This document shows, piece by piece, positions 36,560 through 47,740 of a stretch of DNA of 64,000 nt. The stretch comes from Diphasiastrum complanatum (lineage: Eukaryota; Streptophyta; Lycopodiopsida; Lycopodiales; Lycopodiaceae). The position numbers and the translations under genes are program-made. How positions within the stretch are numbered: position 1 is the first letter of the stretch; each line of letters starts with the position of its first letter. The notes under the pieces were generated by a model that worked only from the letters and a program-made list of their open reading frames with translations, was not told the DNA's origin and ran no database searches. The DNA lies in NCBI GenBank assembly GCA_029204225.1, contig MU831932.1:1-64000 (forward strand), read 5' to 3'.

Positions 36560-36880
36560 CTATAAAAATCTCGACAAAGGTTTCTAGAGATCTGAACCTA
36601 TCAGGCGAAGCTGGCGAAGGATGAACCTTCGCCCAGGAGGGTCCTTCGCCCAGGTACTGTCATCAATGCTTTTTTCCACAATTTGAACCTATGGACAACC
36701 TAATTTTGACAATATAAGATCATCTAGCAGGTCGACGAAGGTTCATAATGACGCTATGATGCTCGGCGAAGGTTCCCAAAATGGCATATCACTGAACATT
36801 CGCCTAACTCAGAAATTGAATTTTCTCTTGTCAGAAACCTTCACCCACCTCAATTTAGATAAATCAAGGGTGGCTGTACA
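36560..36880. repeat. GGCGAAGGTT motif cluster beside copy C
   Basis: Aligns with 11970-12300. GGCGAAGG/CCTTCGCC forms recur near 36605, 36612, 36627, 36645, 36733, 36764 and 36834 in both orientations. Homology to copy A stops about 36880. The following stretch to 37276 is T-rich then featureless. Confidence 0.75.
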
Positions 36881-37276
36881 GTCTGAATAATTTTTTTGAG
36901 TTATTTCTACAGTTTTTTTTGTTTTTTTTTTCTATATTTTGTTCTGGTTTTGCCATTTTCTGAGAAAGTTTTTTAAGATTTATTTTTTTCAAATTCTTTT
37001 GACAAAATGAGCATGTGGACACCCAATGCCACATAACACTATGTGCAACTCATTCTTGGAGACACCTTCAGAAGCAAAATATTCATGTACATTTAGAACC
37101 AAGAATTTTTGTCATCATTTTCAGGTGGACATCCAATGAAAAGTTGGCATGTAGCAAATGAAAGTTATGACTAGATGTGTATGTGAACATCTAGCACATA
37201 ACACATTTAGTCATAAATTTCATGTGCTTTGTGAACTATTTATGTCGAGAAGCTAGTTTCCTAGAATCCTAACTTT

Positions 37277-38300
37277 ATGTCTTTTGCTTCTAGGATTTTG
37301 GTGGTTAGGTACATCCTCTTGGCCTACCTGGTTTACTTCTCTTCCATATTTATCGTTACTCATTCCCTCTACGATTCCCTTTCCAAGATATTCTGTGTGT
37401 TCGTTTGGTCTTGGAAACAGTCTCTACTTCCTTGGGCCTTCTGTACAACTGCAACGATGGACGAGGGTCTTGGTATTCCTGACCCCTCCCTTAAGAACGG
37501 ATCCTTGGTGCTTTGTCGCCTATCTGCTCTCTTGCATCCTTCCTGGCATTGGCACTCCCTTCTTCTATCATGCTTGGTCGTCGCTACTGTTGTTCCTTCC
37601 TTGATGCAGCCTCCTCATCTCCTTCTTGTTTCGCGTCTTGCCTTCTCCTTGGCTTCTAAAGGCCATACTACTCTGTGTCAGCTTGTCCACATTTCCCTTT
37701 GTCAAATTTTGGCCTCCTATGTTCTTTCTTAGAATGAGCGCTCACTCCTCCGCTCCTCCACTTGACCTCCTTGGACCATGCCTGCTCAGCTATCACCTTC
37801 GCAAGAACCCTTCCCTTTTTCCTAACTTCCTTAATTCCCTCTGATCACTTCCTCAATCTTCCTCTTGCTGGCACAAAGGCTTTCCATTGCGCATTCTCTC
37901 CCTATAGAGAAGCTTGGATACCTTGCTTATCGCATTCTCACTAAGTCCCTGTCTTTGTTTGCTAAATGGCCCCTTTTGAATGACCACCTTTGCCTTGTTA
38001 GTTGGAGGAAAAAATTGTAAAACACTTGTTTTATCATTGTCACAAGGCACTTTGGATGGAATTTGTGCATCTCCTTCTCCATTGGAGACACCCCTTATCT
38101 CTTTGGATTGACATCGTATTGTTGGGCGACTCTCCTATCACTGATCACTCTGCACTGACTTTTTGGCATGTCTGGAGTTTAGCGGTTATTTGAAAGATCT
38201 GGATGGCATGGAATTAGCAGGTTTTTGAGGGATCTGCTCCCTCTTTCTCGACTTTTGCGTGTTTTCGTTTCACTACCTTTTCTCTGCATACTACTTAGTG
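37277..38300 (+). mobile_element. LINE (non-LTR) 3' end fragment
   Basis: Frame-broken remnants of the region after the reverse transcriptase. FVWSWKQSLLPWAFC with GLGIPDPSLKNGSLVLCRL (about 37405-37525) matches the 'FLW...W...C.P...GGLGI.D....N.ALL' segment of plant L1 elements. Further on, EEKIVKHLFYHCHKALWMEF (about 38003-38060) is the RT zinc-binding (zf-RVT) block, and KIWMAWN then QVFEG is the usual C-terminal tryptophan motif. The endonuclease and RT catalytic core are missing. Confidence 0.75.
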
Positions 38301-38589
38301 ATATTTATGTACCTGAAACACGATGACATTTGTTTCGGGACTTTGACCTGAAAAAGAGTAATCTTTTTTAGTGTTTTTTAATGGTCCTAGTTTAAGGCCA
38401 AACTCATGGATTTTTTTAATAAATCTCTAAATTTTGTTTTTAAAAAAAGTCAAAATATACATATTTTAAATAAAGAACTACAAGTTTTTGTTGCAAACTT
38501 CATAAAACCATCATAATTACAAATGAAATAATAATTCAAGAGAACAAATGATTTTTGCAACTCGAAATTCCATTGAAATACAAAATAAC
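38301..38589. other. AT-rich non-coding stretch
   Basis: T-rich then A-rich spacer between the LINE tail and the minus-strand gene. No motif was recognised. It could hold the 3' UTR of that gene. Confidence 0.4.
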
Positions 38590-41000
38590 TTAAATTATAT
38601 TTGCACATTCTTTTTTTTGAAGTACATTTTCTAAGGAATTTTCACTGATGCCTCTTAATTCAGAACTTGACATATTCTCAACACTCTCGTTTTCAGCGGA
38701 TGAAGTGGAAGACCCGTCTTCTTCATCAGAGTCAACTGGCATGTCTTCCTCAGAATTCGCGTCTAATGTTGACAAAAAACCTTGTAAATCAACTTTTCTC
38801 TGTTGATGACGAGTGGAGGATGATGGTTTTTCAAGTAATCCAAGTCGTTCTGTCAATATAGATATTGTTGACTTTCATAGATGATTGGTCATTGTTAATT
38901 CAAAATTAAATGCCAAAACATCTACATCTTGTAGATTCAAATCGTCGACTCTTGGTTGATTTTTTGGCAGTCTCTTTCTCTTGCCCTTTGGATCTACTTG
39001 CAACATTTCGAATTCGTACCTTCCCAAAAAAGCATTCGTTGAAGTGGTGCGCAATCAATGGACACGTAGTACTTTTGTTTTATTGCTATTTTGAATAAAA
39101 CCAAGTACTTTGGCAATCCAAAATGGATGTCCCTCATTGTTTTCTGAAGCTAGAAGTGCAAACCGCGCCATTTCATTTTTGCAGCTTTTACACTTTGCCT
39201 ATTCTTCCTTGAGCCCACATAAATTTCATGTTCCTCACCTTGCACAAGCTGCAGGAAATCATTATCTCGAGGAAGATCTGAAGGTTCGACAGTCGTAGTT
39301 GATGTTCCTAATTTATGAGGCCAATGATATTCATCAGTTGTTGATGTATGTTCGAGATTGAGCAAACTGATTTTTTGTTCCTCGAAAAAGCCCATCCACC
39401 AATGTTGATCAAACTCATCAAAAAAATGATAAGCTGCTTGAATACTTGATTCCAAAAAATTTAATGAGGCAAATGGATCAATCTCATGATGTTCTCTTTG
39501 CGCCTTTTGTTCTTCTAGCAAGGACTTCAAGGGAGACAACACAACAAGCTTGATTTGAGTCGACGAAATGTTAAGCAAAAATCGAACTCCTTCAAGAGGT
39601 AGCCACGAAATTGAATTTGAAAATAGTTTGTCCCATAATAATATAATGTCTGATTCGTTACATTTGATTTTAGACTGGTGCTGAAAGCTAATATCATTAA
39701 TATTAGCTACGCATCGCTCTGTTTCGTTGGATGCCTTAACATAATCAAAAAATCATATGTGTGTCTGATTGATGACACGTTTGGCTTTGGCACATACGAT
39801 TCCTCAACAACGCCTTAAAGCACTGGTAATGAAAATGCTTTCTTGCATCTCAACCTCTTAGAAAAGCAACTAAACATTTGATCAATTTGATCGTGGATAT
39901 GTCCTACCAACAAAAATCCTATTTTTACTTTTTTGAATTTTTTTTTCTTCAATAGCATAGACAAGTATGCCAAAACAGTTTGATTTTTATTTTCCCTAGT
40001 AGTGTTGTCAAGCTGCAAATAAAGTATTTCTAGAAGATTTTCACCAAATTCGCAAATTATCTTATGTACAACGATGATCGTCAAATTTGGATCATTTCGA
40101 ACATTGGGATAATTAAAAAAGACCTTGGACTCCAAAGTGCCATTAAACACAAGTGCTCCAATGAGATGAACCTGAATAAAATCTGCCTCATTCAAATATT
40201 TGGGCACTATGACAAAATGAGGCAACATTGTTTTCTTCTGATCCATGCCATCAATAACAAGTCCCAGATATTTTTGTGGACATTCCAAACATTTTTTTCG
40301 ATGCTTGGCCAACTTTTGTCTTTCAACTGTTTGTTATCTTTGTGCCATTGAAGAGCTTTTGTAGCATCCACTGAAAATACAATGATTCACTTATTTAATA
40401 AAATAAAGATCATACCATAATGGTGTTAAAAAAGACTACAACATAATGGTGTTCAAAAAGACTGCAACATAATTTTTTTCAAAATAGAAAGTATTAAAAT
40501 GAATGACAAATTTAATCAATATTTACCTTTCTTGTCATTGGTCTTTGCAAGTTGTTTTGCAAACTTTAACAACTCGCAAGTGGAGCGTACTGTCATTTGT
40601 GATTTTTTAAAAATCTTTACCAGTCCAAAATCTCTTTTTCAAATTCTAAGAAAAAATGAGTAACTCAAATAGAGAACATTTTTTGTTTTTGCAAACTCTT
40701 TGTACATCAAAAATATTTCTAATTTTGTAAAATTATCCGACAACTGAAAATATAAGAAATTAGGTAATTTTTCTCCGTGCACATCTATGAAATGCTTTAG
40801 CCAAGCAGTTGCATTCAAAACATCTGGAGAAACAGTTCGACCCTGTAGGGATCTCCGTAATGTTGGTCTTTTGGAAGTCCTGCATGCATTCGTTGAAGCC
40901 GTGAGTTTCCGATTGCGTGAATTGCTTTGTAAGCTTTGTGACAAACCTCCAAAGCATTTAAAAAATATTTTTCTGCTTACCAGAAATAGTACAAACACTA
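38590..41000 (-). pseudogene. DUF7869-like (transposase-like) gene, decayed
   Basis: Several collinear minus-strand blocks look like one gene. At 40998-40640: LRRSLQGRTVSPDVLNATAW and HGEKLPNF. At 40600-40526: CELLKFAKQLAKTNDKK, then a probable intron (donor GTAAAT about 40526, acceptor TTTTCAG about 40371). At 40312-39815: LVIDGMDQKKTMLPHF, LYLQLDNTTRENKNQ and LLVGHIHDQIDQMFSC. At 39578-39150: FFDEFDQHWWMGFFEEQ. At 39130-38890: GHPFWIAKVLGF, then TSTNAFLG. An acidic Ser-rich tail (PVDSDEEDGSSTSSAENES) ends at 38590. The GMDQKK / QLDN-ENKN / VGHxHxxIDQ set is, to my recollection, that of DUF7869 proteins, thought to have an RNase H-like transposase fold. Conserved acidic and His residues remain, but at least two frameshifts or stops (near 40310 and 39600) break it. 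Confidence 0.6.
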
Positions 41001-41217
41001 TTTAGGCCTTTATTGACATTAAAAAAACTATGTCTAAGTTGAAATTCTATGTTGGCCTCAAAATTGTCAAAATATCTCAACCGAACTAGTTGATTTTTTC
41101 ACACTCCCTCTTCAACTAGTTTTAGCATAGATTTTGATAGTACAACAAGAGATGTTCTATGATTCATAAACAATTCCTTTTCCAATGCTTTGGTGAAGAT
41201 ATCAGACGCACACTCAT

Positions 41218-41500
41218 TTGAAGAGACATGTTGTAGCTCCACTTGTTTGCCATGACTTGTTCTCTCACAAAGAGACATCTCTTAAGCTGCATCCAACCAA
41301 GTGTTATTTCGGAATGAGGGAAGGCATCCTGTTAGGACATAAAATTTTGAAGGACGGTATACAAGCCGACATCGAAAAAGTAAAAATGATATTAGAGTTA
41401 TTAGCATCAACTAATCTACGAGAGCTTAGAGATTTTCTAGGGCACGTAGGATATTATCGTAGGATAATTAAGGATTATGCCATATTCAACTAACTTGCAA
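41218..41500 (+). mobile_element. Ty3/gypsy RT thumb fragment
   Basis: LHPTKCYFGMREGILLGH followed by LRELRDFLGHVGYYRRII is the end of the gypsy RT (thumb, before RNase H). It starts abruptly near 41250 and stops at 41491. The TA microsatellite follows about 120 bases later. Confidence 0.88.
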
Positions 41501-41618
41501 GCCCCTTGGCCTTTCATTTGCCTCCCCTTTTCTCATTGGGTTTCATAGTGCTTTGGAGTGAGTCATTGGCCATCTATATCAGAGGGAGAGGGCACCCAAA
41601 TGAGGGGAGATTTCTTGT

Positions 41619-42074
<456 letters not shown>

Positions 42075-42077
<3 letters not shown>

Positions 42078-43637
42078 GCTTTCAAAGTGCAGTTAGAGCC
42101 ATATTAGCCCTTGGGCATAACAGATCTAGATCTATGTAAAACTTTTGGTGGATTCTCTACAAGGAGTTCATTAGAACATAAAGAGGATATGGTCCCTGTC
42201 ATTTTGAATCAAAGCTCAATATTATATGAACCATAATAGTCCAACTTGAATGGATTGAACAACTGGACAAGCCTTTGTTACATGCCAAATACATACACTT
42301 GGCCATACATTGGCCTTTGATTCTAGCTCATCAATAGCATTGAGTATAGCAAATTATAATATGAAGAATGATCCTCGGATTTCGGTATTGACACTCTAAA
42401 TTTCTTGCCATGTGGCGAAAGATGCATGAAATTTTTTATTGTTTTGCAAGTCTTTGGACAATTCTCATGTGAAAAGTACTATTCGTGTTGCATAGTTTAT
42501 ATTCGAATGTGTACAAAAAAATTGATGTTTGTAATAAGGTCATTTTGTGAGGAAGATATGCGAATATTCCCATAACTTTTTTCATGTAATAACTTACAAT
42601 TTTTTTTGAAACTTTGGTGATCTGTTGGAATAAATAATCATTCCATGTGGCATTTCATTTGTGGAGTCAGCTTCATGAATGTCATTTGAGATTATGATCA
42701 GCGCTTCTAAGATGCAATGTTACTAGGCCCACATACATTACTCTCCAGCCCATGCATGAAGCACATGTGCACTTTGCATTAAAATAAAGTGCCCATTATT
42801 AAAAGATTATTTGCTTGAGAGGCAAGTTAAAGGCTTTCATTTTTTAAGAGAATCTTGAACAAGCCTTTTGCCCGAGAAACCCAACGAATCAAAGAATATA
42901 AGGCTCTTGTAGTAAGGACTCTTACTTACCCTAGCACTCCCAATAGTTTATGCCACCACAACACACATGGGAATATAATTCAAAAGCTATTTGAAAGTGA
43001 AAAGGCTTTGAGTATCAATAAAGTCATGTGACACAACAAAAAATTTAAGCTCAACAAGGATGATGACGGTCCAAATTTAGATGCGAATTCTCTTTATCCT
43101 TTTTATTCATGAAAAATAGTTCCTACAAACCCTGGCTTCAAGTAGACTATTGAGCACCCTCATGGAGAAGCTTATTTCCAATAACGTAGTATATTCCTAA
43201 TCTCACTTAACATGGCAGGTTGGGTCCAAGGTGATGGACTTGCCAGTACCACCATCATCTCTCAATTGTGAAGGAGCTCTCCAAGACCCCAAAGATGGAC
43301 ATAGCTTGCCTTTGTGGCTGTAGTTGGGAATTAAGTCCTCTAAATTGAAATAAGTATCAAGGAATGAAATAATGCGGCACCTGGCAACTTGGATACTCTC
43401 TCAAAAGATGGAACTTTTTTTCGTTATATTCACTTGGGATGAGCATATTCTTATTCGCTATTGAGAGTGCATGTAAGGCCCTAGGCTCATCCAAGGGTAG
43501 AGCATGATTCAAAGCTAGCACAATGATACATCCACCTTAATTAAGCCCTCTACATTGTTGGATGAGGGTAGGACCTTGCTTGCACTCGATCACAATTAGG
43601 ACTAGGTTCCCCTGATCCATTTATCTAGATGCTCTAC
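42075..43637. other. Non-coding DNA, nothing recognised
   Basis: No credible ORF longer than background, no RNA gene, and no terminal repeats that I could pair. Confidence 0.4.
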
Positions 43638-43648
43638 CATCAATTTGA

Positions 43649-43739
43649 ACCCAACGGGGTTGGCTCAGTTGGTTAGCTTGGCATCCACAGTTTCTTTGGT
43701 CCCAGGTTTGAGCCTCCCCTTGGAAACCAAAAAGCATCA
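43649..43739 (+). mobile_element. Very short tRNA-derived SINE with 11-bp target duplications
   Basis: The 91-bp body is essentially a tRNA-like Pol III promoter. An A box TGGCTCAGTTGG is at 43661-43672 and a B box GGTTTGAGCC at 43705-43714, with tRNA-like spacing of about 33 bases. It ends CTTGGAAACCAAAAAGC. It is flanked by CATCAATTTGA at 43638-43648 and 43740-43750, a retrotransposition target duplication. Related copies are at 49555-49604 and 56043-56130. Confidence 0.82.
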
Positions 43740-43750
43740 CATCAATTTGA

Positions 43751-45397
43751 GTGTCTTGGATGCTTCCTCACACATCAATTTGAAATTTGTGGAGCATATT
43801 CATATCGACCACTTTTTTGTTGTCCAATTGAATTATTATAGGAAACTGAAATATTGGGAGGGTTATTCCTCATTTCAAGGTGTAGGGAGGGCCCCAAGCT
43901 TATCCAACAATGCAAAATCATCCATGCATAATCATGATGTATAATGAAATATTTGGATCGTTCAATGAGGGTCCACCATTAGTGTAGTTGAGGAATAACC
44001 TCTTGGGGAATATTGAGTTTTTCTGGCCAAAATTTAGAGACCTATAGCTCTAGTCTAAAAGTTTCAATTCTGGTCAAGAGGGGTCCCACTTCATCTTTTT
44101 GGCATCAACTTATTCACTCTCTATTATGCTGGATGCTAAAGCATTGTGGCTGGCCAAGTTATTCCATTGCTCTTAGAATAAGTTCAAGCCAAGGGTATAA
44201 GTAATCTACAATACAAGAGAAAACTATAACTCAGTCAAAGATTTGACCCACAAAATGGACTAGGTAGCAGGCTGAGCCGCAGGAGCAGCAAGTATTGCTA
44301 CAAGCCCAACGTCTGATTAAAGATACCTGACCTAGGAGGAGAGAGATAGAGAGTCTAAATCTCTTTTCAAGCCTCCACTATGGAACATAATCAACCTTCT
44401 CTCAACCAATGACCTAATGCCACATGTCCGCTATCAGAGCATGACGTGACGAGAGCCAAGTTTGATGGAAGATAGTAAATACTAGTTTCAACAATAGGAC
44501 AGGCGTGTAAGACTTTATATGTGACAAGTGCTTTAAAGAGCACATGATTATTTTCCTATAGTAGCATCCTGGAGTTGCAACCTTGATGCTGCTACATTGT
44601 TGGTAAAGTTGGACTGCAAAGGCAAGGAATCTTGAAAATGGAACTAAGAGGAGGATGAGGAGCAGCTGGAGGAGGAGGAGCAAAGAATTTGCTAATAACG
44701 GATCATGGATAAGGGCATCTTCCAGGGTTCTGACTCCTGAGTGCACTGTCCTAGTAAAGCAATAGATTCCCAAGACAAGAGGCATCTAGCGGCATATGGA
44801 TCAGATGATGATTCTGCTGCTGCTCTGGCCAAGAAGATTCGTGTACTGCAGGAGTTGCACTAGACAAACTGGGTCGTTTTGATTTTTGTGCCAAAGTATG
44901 AGGTAAGCTTCGTGGGGGCTGATGAAGGCGATCCATCCTAGGAGGGGAGCATTCCGCTGGCTTTCTTCTGCTGAAAAGTTGAAAGCTTTTATTTGCCTTC
45001 TTGCTTCTTGTTGTCTTTTGCGTTGTTGCAAGCTAATCGAATCCGATCTGCTGGCCAGAAAAATCGGACAATGCCGTAGCAAATAGCAGTGACTAGAACT
45101 TAAAAGGAGCAGCATCGAAACGAGCGTCGAGCATCACAAATGAACCAGATAGAGACAAGGTTCTAGGACTACTGCAAATTCCCTAGAGCTTCGACCGTGG
45201 GTACAGAAGCTTATTGATCTTGCTGCATTGATCGTGAGTTGATCATACTCGTGAAGAAGGCAGGACCGATGTATCCTTTCGTGATTGATCATAGTTGTTT
45301 ATTGGATCTAGTCGAAGTAGCTGTGGAACTTTGTCTGATAGAGACCGCTTGCAAGTAAGACAAATAGAGAGGACGGAAGGGGGGGGAGATTTGATAG
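43751..45397. other. Intergenic DNA and GRAS gene upstream region
   Basis: No gene recognised between the SINE and the GRAS start. A run of eight G residues lies about 15-25 bases before the GRAS ATG in a purine-rich stretch. No clear TATA box was found close upstream. Confidence 0.4.
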
Positions 45398-46747
45398 ATG
45401 TTTAAGCAGGTGTGTGAGAACAGATGCATGGTGAACAGCGAGCCGCAAGGTCGCGGTAATTGGGTCAGCAACTGGTGTTACGATCTGGAGGACATGCTGC
45501 AAGCTCGGCCGCTGAGGAACGCGAAGCATTGCAGGGAGGAAGCGGATGTGGCAGATGAATGTTACGAAAAGACGGTAGAGACAGAGATAGAGATACAATC
45601 GACGGATGGCTTGATTTCCAACATTTTGCTCAAATCTGCAAAGGCGGTAGGTGAGGGAAACTGGGGACTTGCTGCAAACGCACTCGCTATGCTCTGTGGG
45701 AAGATCTCTCCCCATGGCGACGCTAGGGAGAGAACAGCAACATATTTCGCCAACGGGCTAGTGAAAAGAATGGCAGGCCGCCTGCATACGAGCACCAAAA
45801 ACCTGCAGCAGAAAAGCTCGTCGCAGAATCCAGAGGATCGATTCCCGGCATATATAGCGCTTACCAAGCTCACGCCATTCATCCGCTTTGCTCACCTCAC
45901 TGCCAATCAAGCTATCCTGGAAGCAGTGGAGACAACCGATGAGATTCACATAGTCGACTTGGATATCATGCAGGGCGTGCAATGGCCTCCTCTGATGCAA
46001 GCGCTGGCACAGAGAGATGGCTGCCCTCCTCGACTCCTCCACATCACTGGCATGGGCTCAACCGTCTCCATCCTCAATCAAACAGGAGCTAGACTGGCAG
46101 ATTTCGCTAACTCTCTTGGCATTCCCTTCGAATTCCATGCTTTGCATGGTGGGATCGAAGCTCTCACCTCATCCTTGTTGACCAGGACAACTGGAGGGGC
46201 GTTGGTGGTGAATGCAGTCATGCAGCTACCCCATCTCCTGGAAAATGAATTTTTAACCTGGCCATCGGTCTTGAAGGCTTTGCAGTGGCTATCACCCAAA
46301 GTAGTCACGGTTGCAGAGCAGCAATTCAGCCCAAGATGTCACGATCTTCGACAGCAACAATTTTCTGACCGGTTTTCTGAAGCTTTCCGTCACTATTCGG
46401 CCATCTTTGAGTCTCTGGATGCCACGCTACCCGCCACCAGCCTTGAGAGACTTGACATAGAGCAATCCTGGTTGGGCAGTGAGATCGTAGATATGGTTTG
46501 CTCCAAAGATACCTATGGCACGGAAAGCCGCCAACAAACTACGCACTGGAAGCTACTAATGAAGAGAGCTGGCTTCAACGTGACTCCACAAAGTAAGTTT
46601 GCAGTGGCTCAAGCAAGGCTTTTGTTGAAACTTTGCTATCCTGCGGATGGATATCAGTTAATGGAGGATGCTGCAGGCTACTTGTTTCTAGGATGGCAGG
46701 ATACTCTTCTCTGCTCAGTATCGTCCTGGAAGCAACAGGTACTGTAA
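45398..46747 (+). CDS. GRAS-family transcription regulator, LATERAL SUPPRESSOR (LAS/SCL18) type
   Basis: Single-exon, 449 codons, complete. A short variable N terminus (residues 1-65) is followed by all GRAS subdomains. Leucine heptad I is LLKSAKAVGEGNWGLAANAL (about 70-90). The VHIID motif reads VDLDIMQGVQWPPLMQAL (about 190-207). Leucine heptad II region is ITGMGSTV and LADFANSLGIPFEF. PFYRE-type sequence is AFRHYSAIFESLDATLP, and the C-terminal SAW block is GYLFLGWQDTLLCSVSSW. The DIMQGVQWPPLMQALA string and the SLDATLP...ERLDIEQSWLGSEIVD segment match Ls/LAS/MOC1 proteins, known nuclear regulators of axillary meristem formation in angiosperms. The role in this plant is inferred. The first ATG was taken. 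A second at 45428 would remove only ten residues. No frame lesion is seen. Confidence 0.9.
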   Translation: MFKQVCENRCMVNSEPQGRGNWVSNWCYDLEDMLQARPLRNAKHCREEADVADECYEKTVETEIEIQSTDGLISNILLKSAKAVGEGNWGLAANALAMLCGKISPHGDARERTATYFANGLVKRMAGRLHTSTKNLQQKSSSQNPEDRFPAYIALTKLTPFIRFAHLTANQAILEAVETTDEIHIVDLDIMQGVQWPPLMQALAQRDGCPPRLLHITGMGSTVSILNQTGARLADFANSLGIPFEFHALHGGIEALTSSLLTRTTGGALVVNAVMQLPHLLENEFLTWPSVLKALQWLSPKVVTVAEQQFSPRCHDLRQQQFSDRFSEAFRHYSAIFESLDATLPATSLERLDIEQSWLGSEIVDMVCSKDTYGTESRQQTTHWKLLMKRAGFNVTPQSKFAVAQARLLLKLCYPADGYQLMEDAAGYLFLGWQDTLLCSVSSWKQQVL

Positions 46748-46751
46748 GGGT

Positions 46752-46890
46752 CCTAATGAAGCTTTTCTACATTCATGCAGAGGCTGATCGGGTGGATGAT
46801 ACCTCAGGCTGCTTACTTTTAAGTTCTAGGATGGAGGATACTTCTCCCCACTTAGCGTTCCTAAAATCATCATCACCCATCTTCTTCTGA
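46752..46890 (+). pseudogene. Decayed duplicate of the GRAS C-terminal end
   Basis: Just after the stop codon, a second sequence parallels the last exon bases. TTCTAGGATGG(C)AGGATACT of the gene (about 46687) recurs as TTCTAGGATGGAGGATACTT (about 46824). It is preceded by GATGATACCTCAGGCTGC, parallel to GATGCTGCAGGCTAC. Its translation (MKLFYIHAEADRVDDTSGC) parallels LKLCYPADGYQLMEDAAGY. It looks like an old tandem duplication of the SAW-coding end. Confidence 0.5.
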
Positions 46891-47459
46891 TTCTTCTATC
46901 TTCTATCTTCCGAGCAATCTGTCTCTTTAGCAGTATATAATTCTCAAATGGGATCTGATCTGACAATTCTTTTTTAGATATCACTAGCAGCAACTTATCA
47001 TGGCATCCTTTTCTCTGGATGTTGATGTTTGTAAAGGAAAAGGATTGCCTATGGTCTGTTGGCACTGAAATCTGTTAGTGATTGAAATAAATACCGAAAT
47101 ACTATCTGTTGTTATTTAACACCTGCCTTAACCCAAACCCAATTACTGTGTAAGTCCTAGAACTGATGAAAATCTATCATTTTTTGAGTAATTTTCTAAG
47201 TTCTTTTGCAATAACTCAAACTACCCAATGCATAGTTGCTGCATTTTCTGACATTTTTTGGAATGCTTAAAAAACAGATTGGCAGACCCACTCTTTTCAG
47301 CATTGATTATGTTTTTGAAATTCTGCTTCATAATGGTCCTCTGAAAAAAGCTCACCTTGGCTTCCAAAATGTTGATTATGCAAGTTTTCAAATGTAGATT
47401 CTACTCCATAATGGTCATGTGAAAAAGCACCATGTGCAAATATGCATTTGGCAATGGAA
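46891..47459. other. GRAS 3' flank, non-coding
   Basis: Contains no further gene. A GAAATAAATA stretch near 47084 could act as a near-upstream polyadenylation element. No canonical AATAAA stands close to the stop. Confidence 0.35.
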
Positions 47460-47740
47460 TGAGCTGGGCAGATGACATTATGCCGCAAAGAGGCCCAGGC
47501 CTATGACTCTCTGCCGGGCATAATGTCATCGCCTCCTGGGCCTCGACTATGATTCTTAATACTTTAATGTATTATGGAAGGAGCCTAATACTTTAATGTA
47601 TTATGGAAGGAGCCGGGCACAGGCCATTCTGCCTGATTCGGCTTTTCAAAATAGTTTAGGTTCGGCGCCTAATTTTTTTTGAATTTCTTACCGGGCAAAA
47701 TGCCCTATGCCCGGCTCCTTCCATTGCATAATGGATACCT
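47460..47740. repeat. Hairpin-rich MITE-like region with 29-bp duplication
   Basis: GATGACATTATGCC (about 47469) is inverted as GGCATAATGTCATC (about 47517). GGAAGGAGCCGGGCA (47605-47619) is perfectly inverted at 47708-47722. A 29-bp unit (TAATACTTTAATGTATTATG...) is repeated head to tail at 47557-47585 and 47586-47614. Nested inverted repeats of this sort suggest one or two folded MITEs. Confidence 0.7.

Noticed and set aside
43661-43714. A functional tRNA gene from A and B boxes
   Set aside because: No cloverleaf with paired acceptor or anticodon stems is evident, and target duplications mark it as a SINE.
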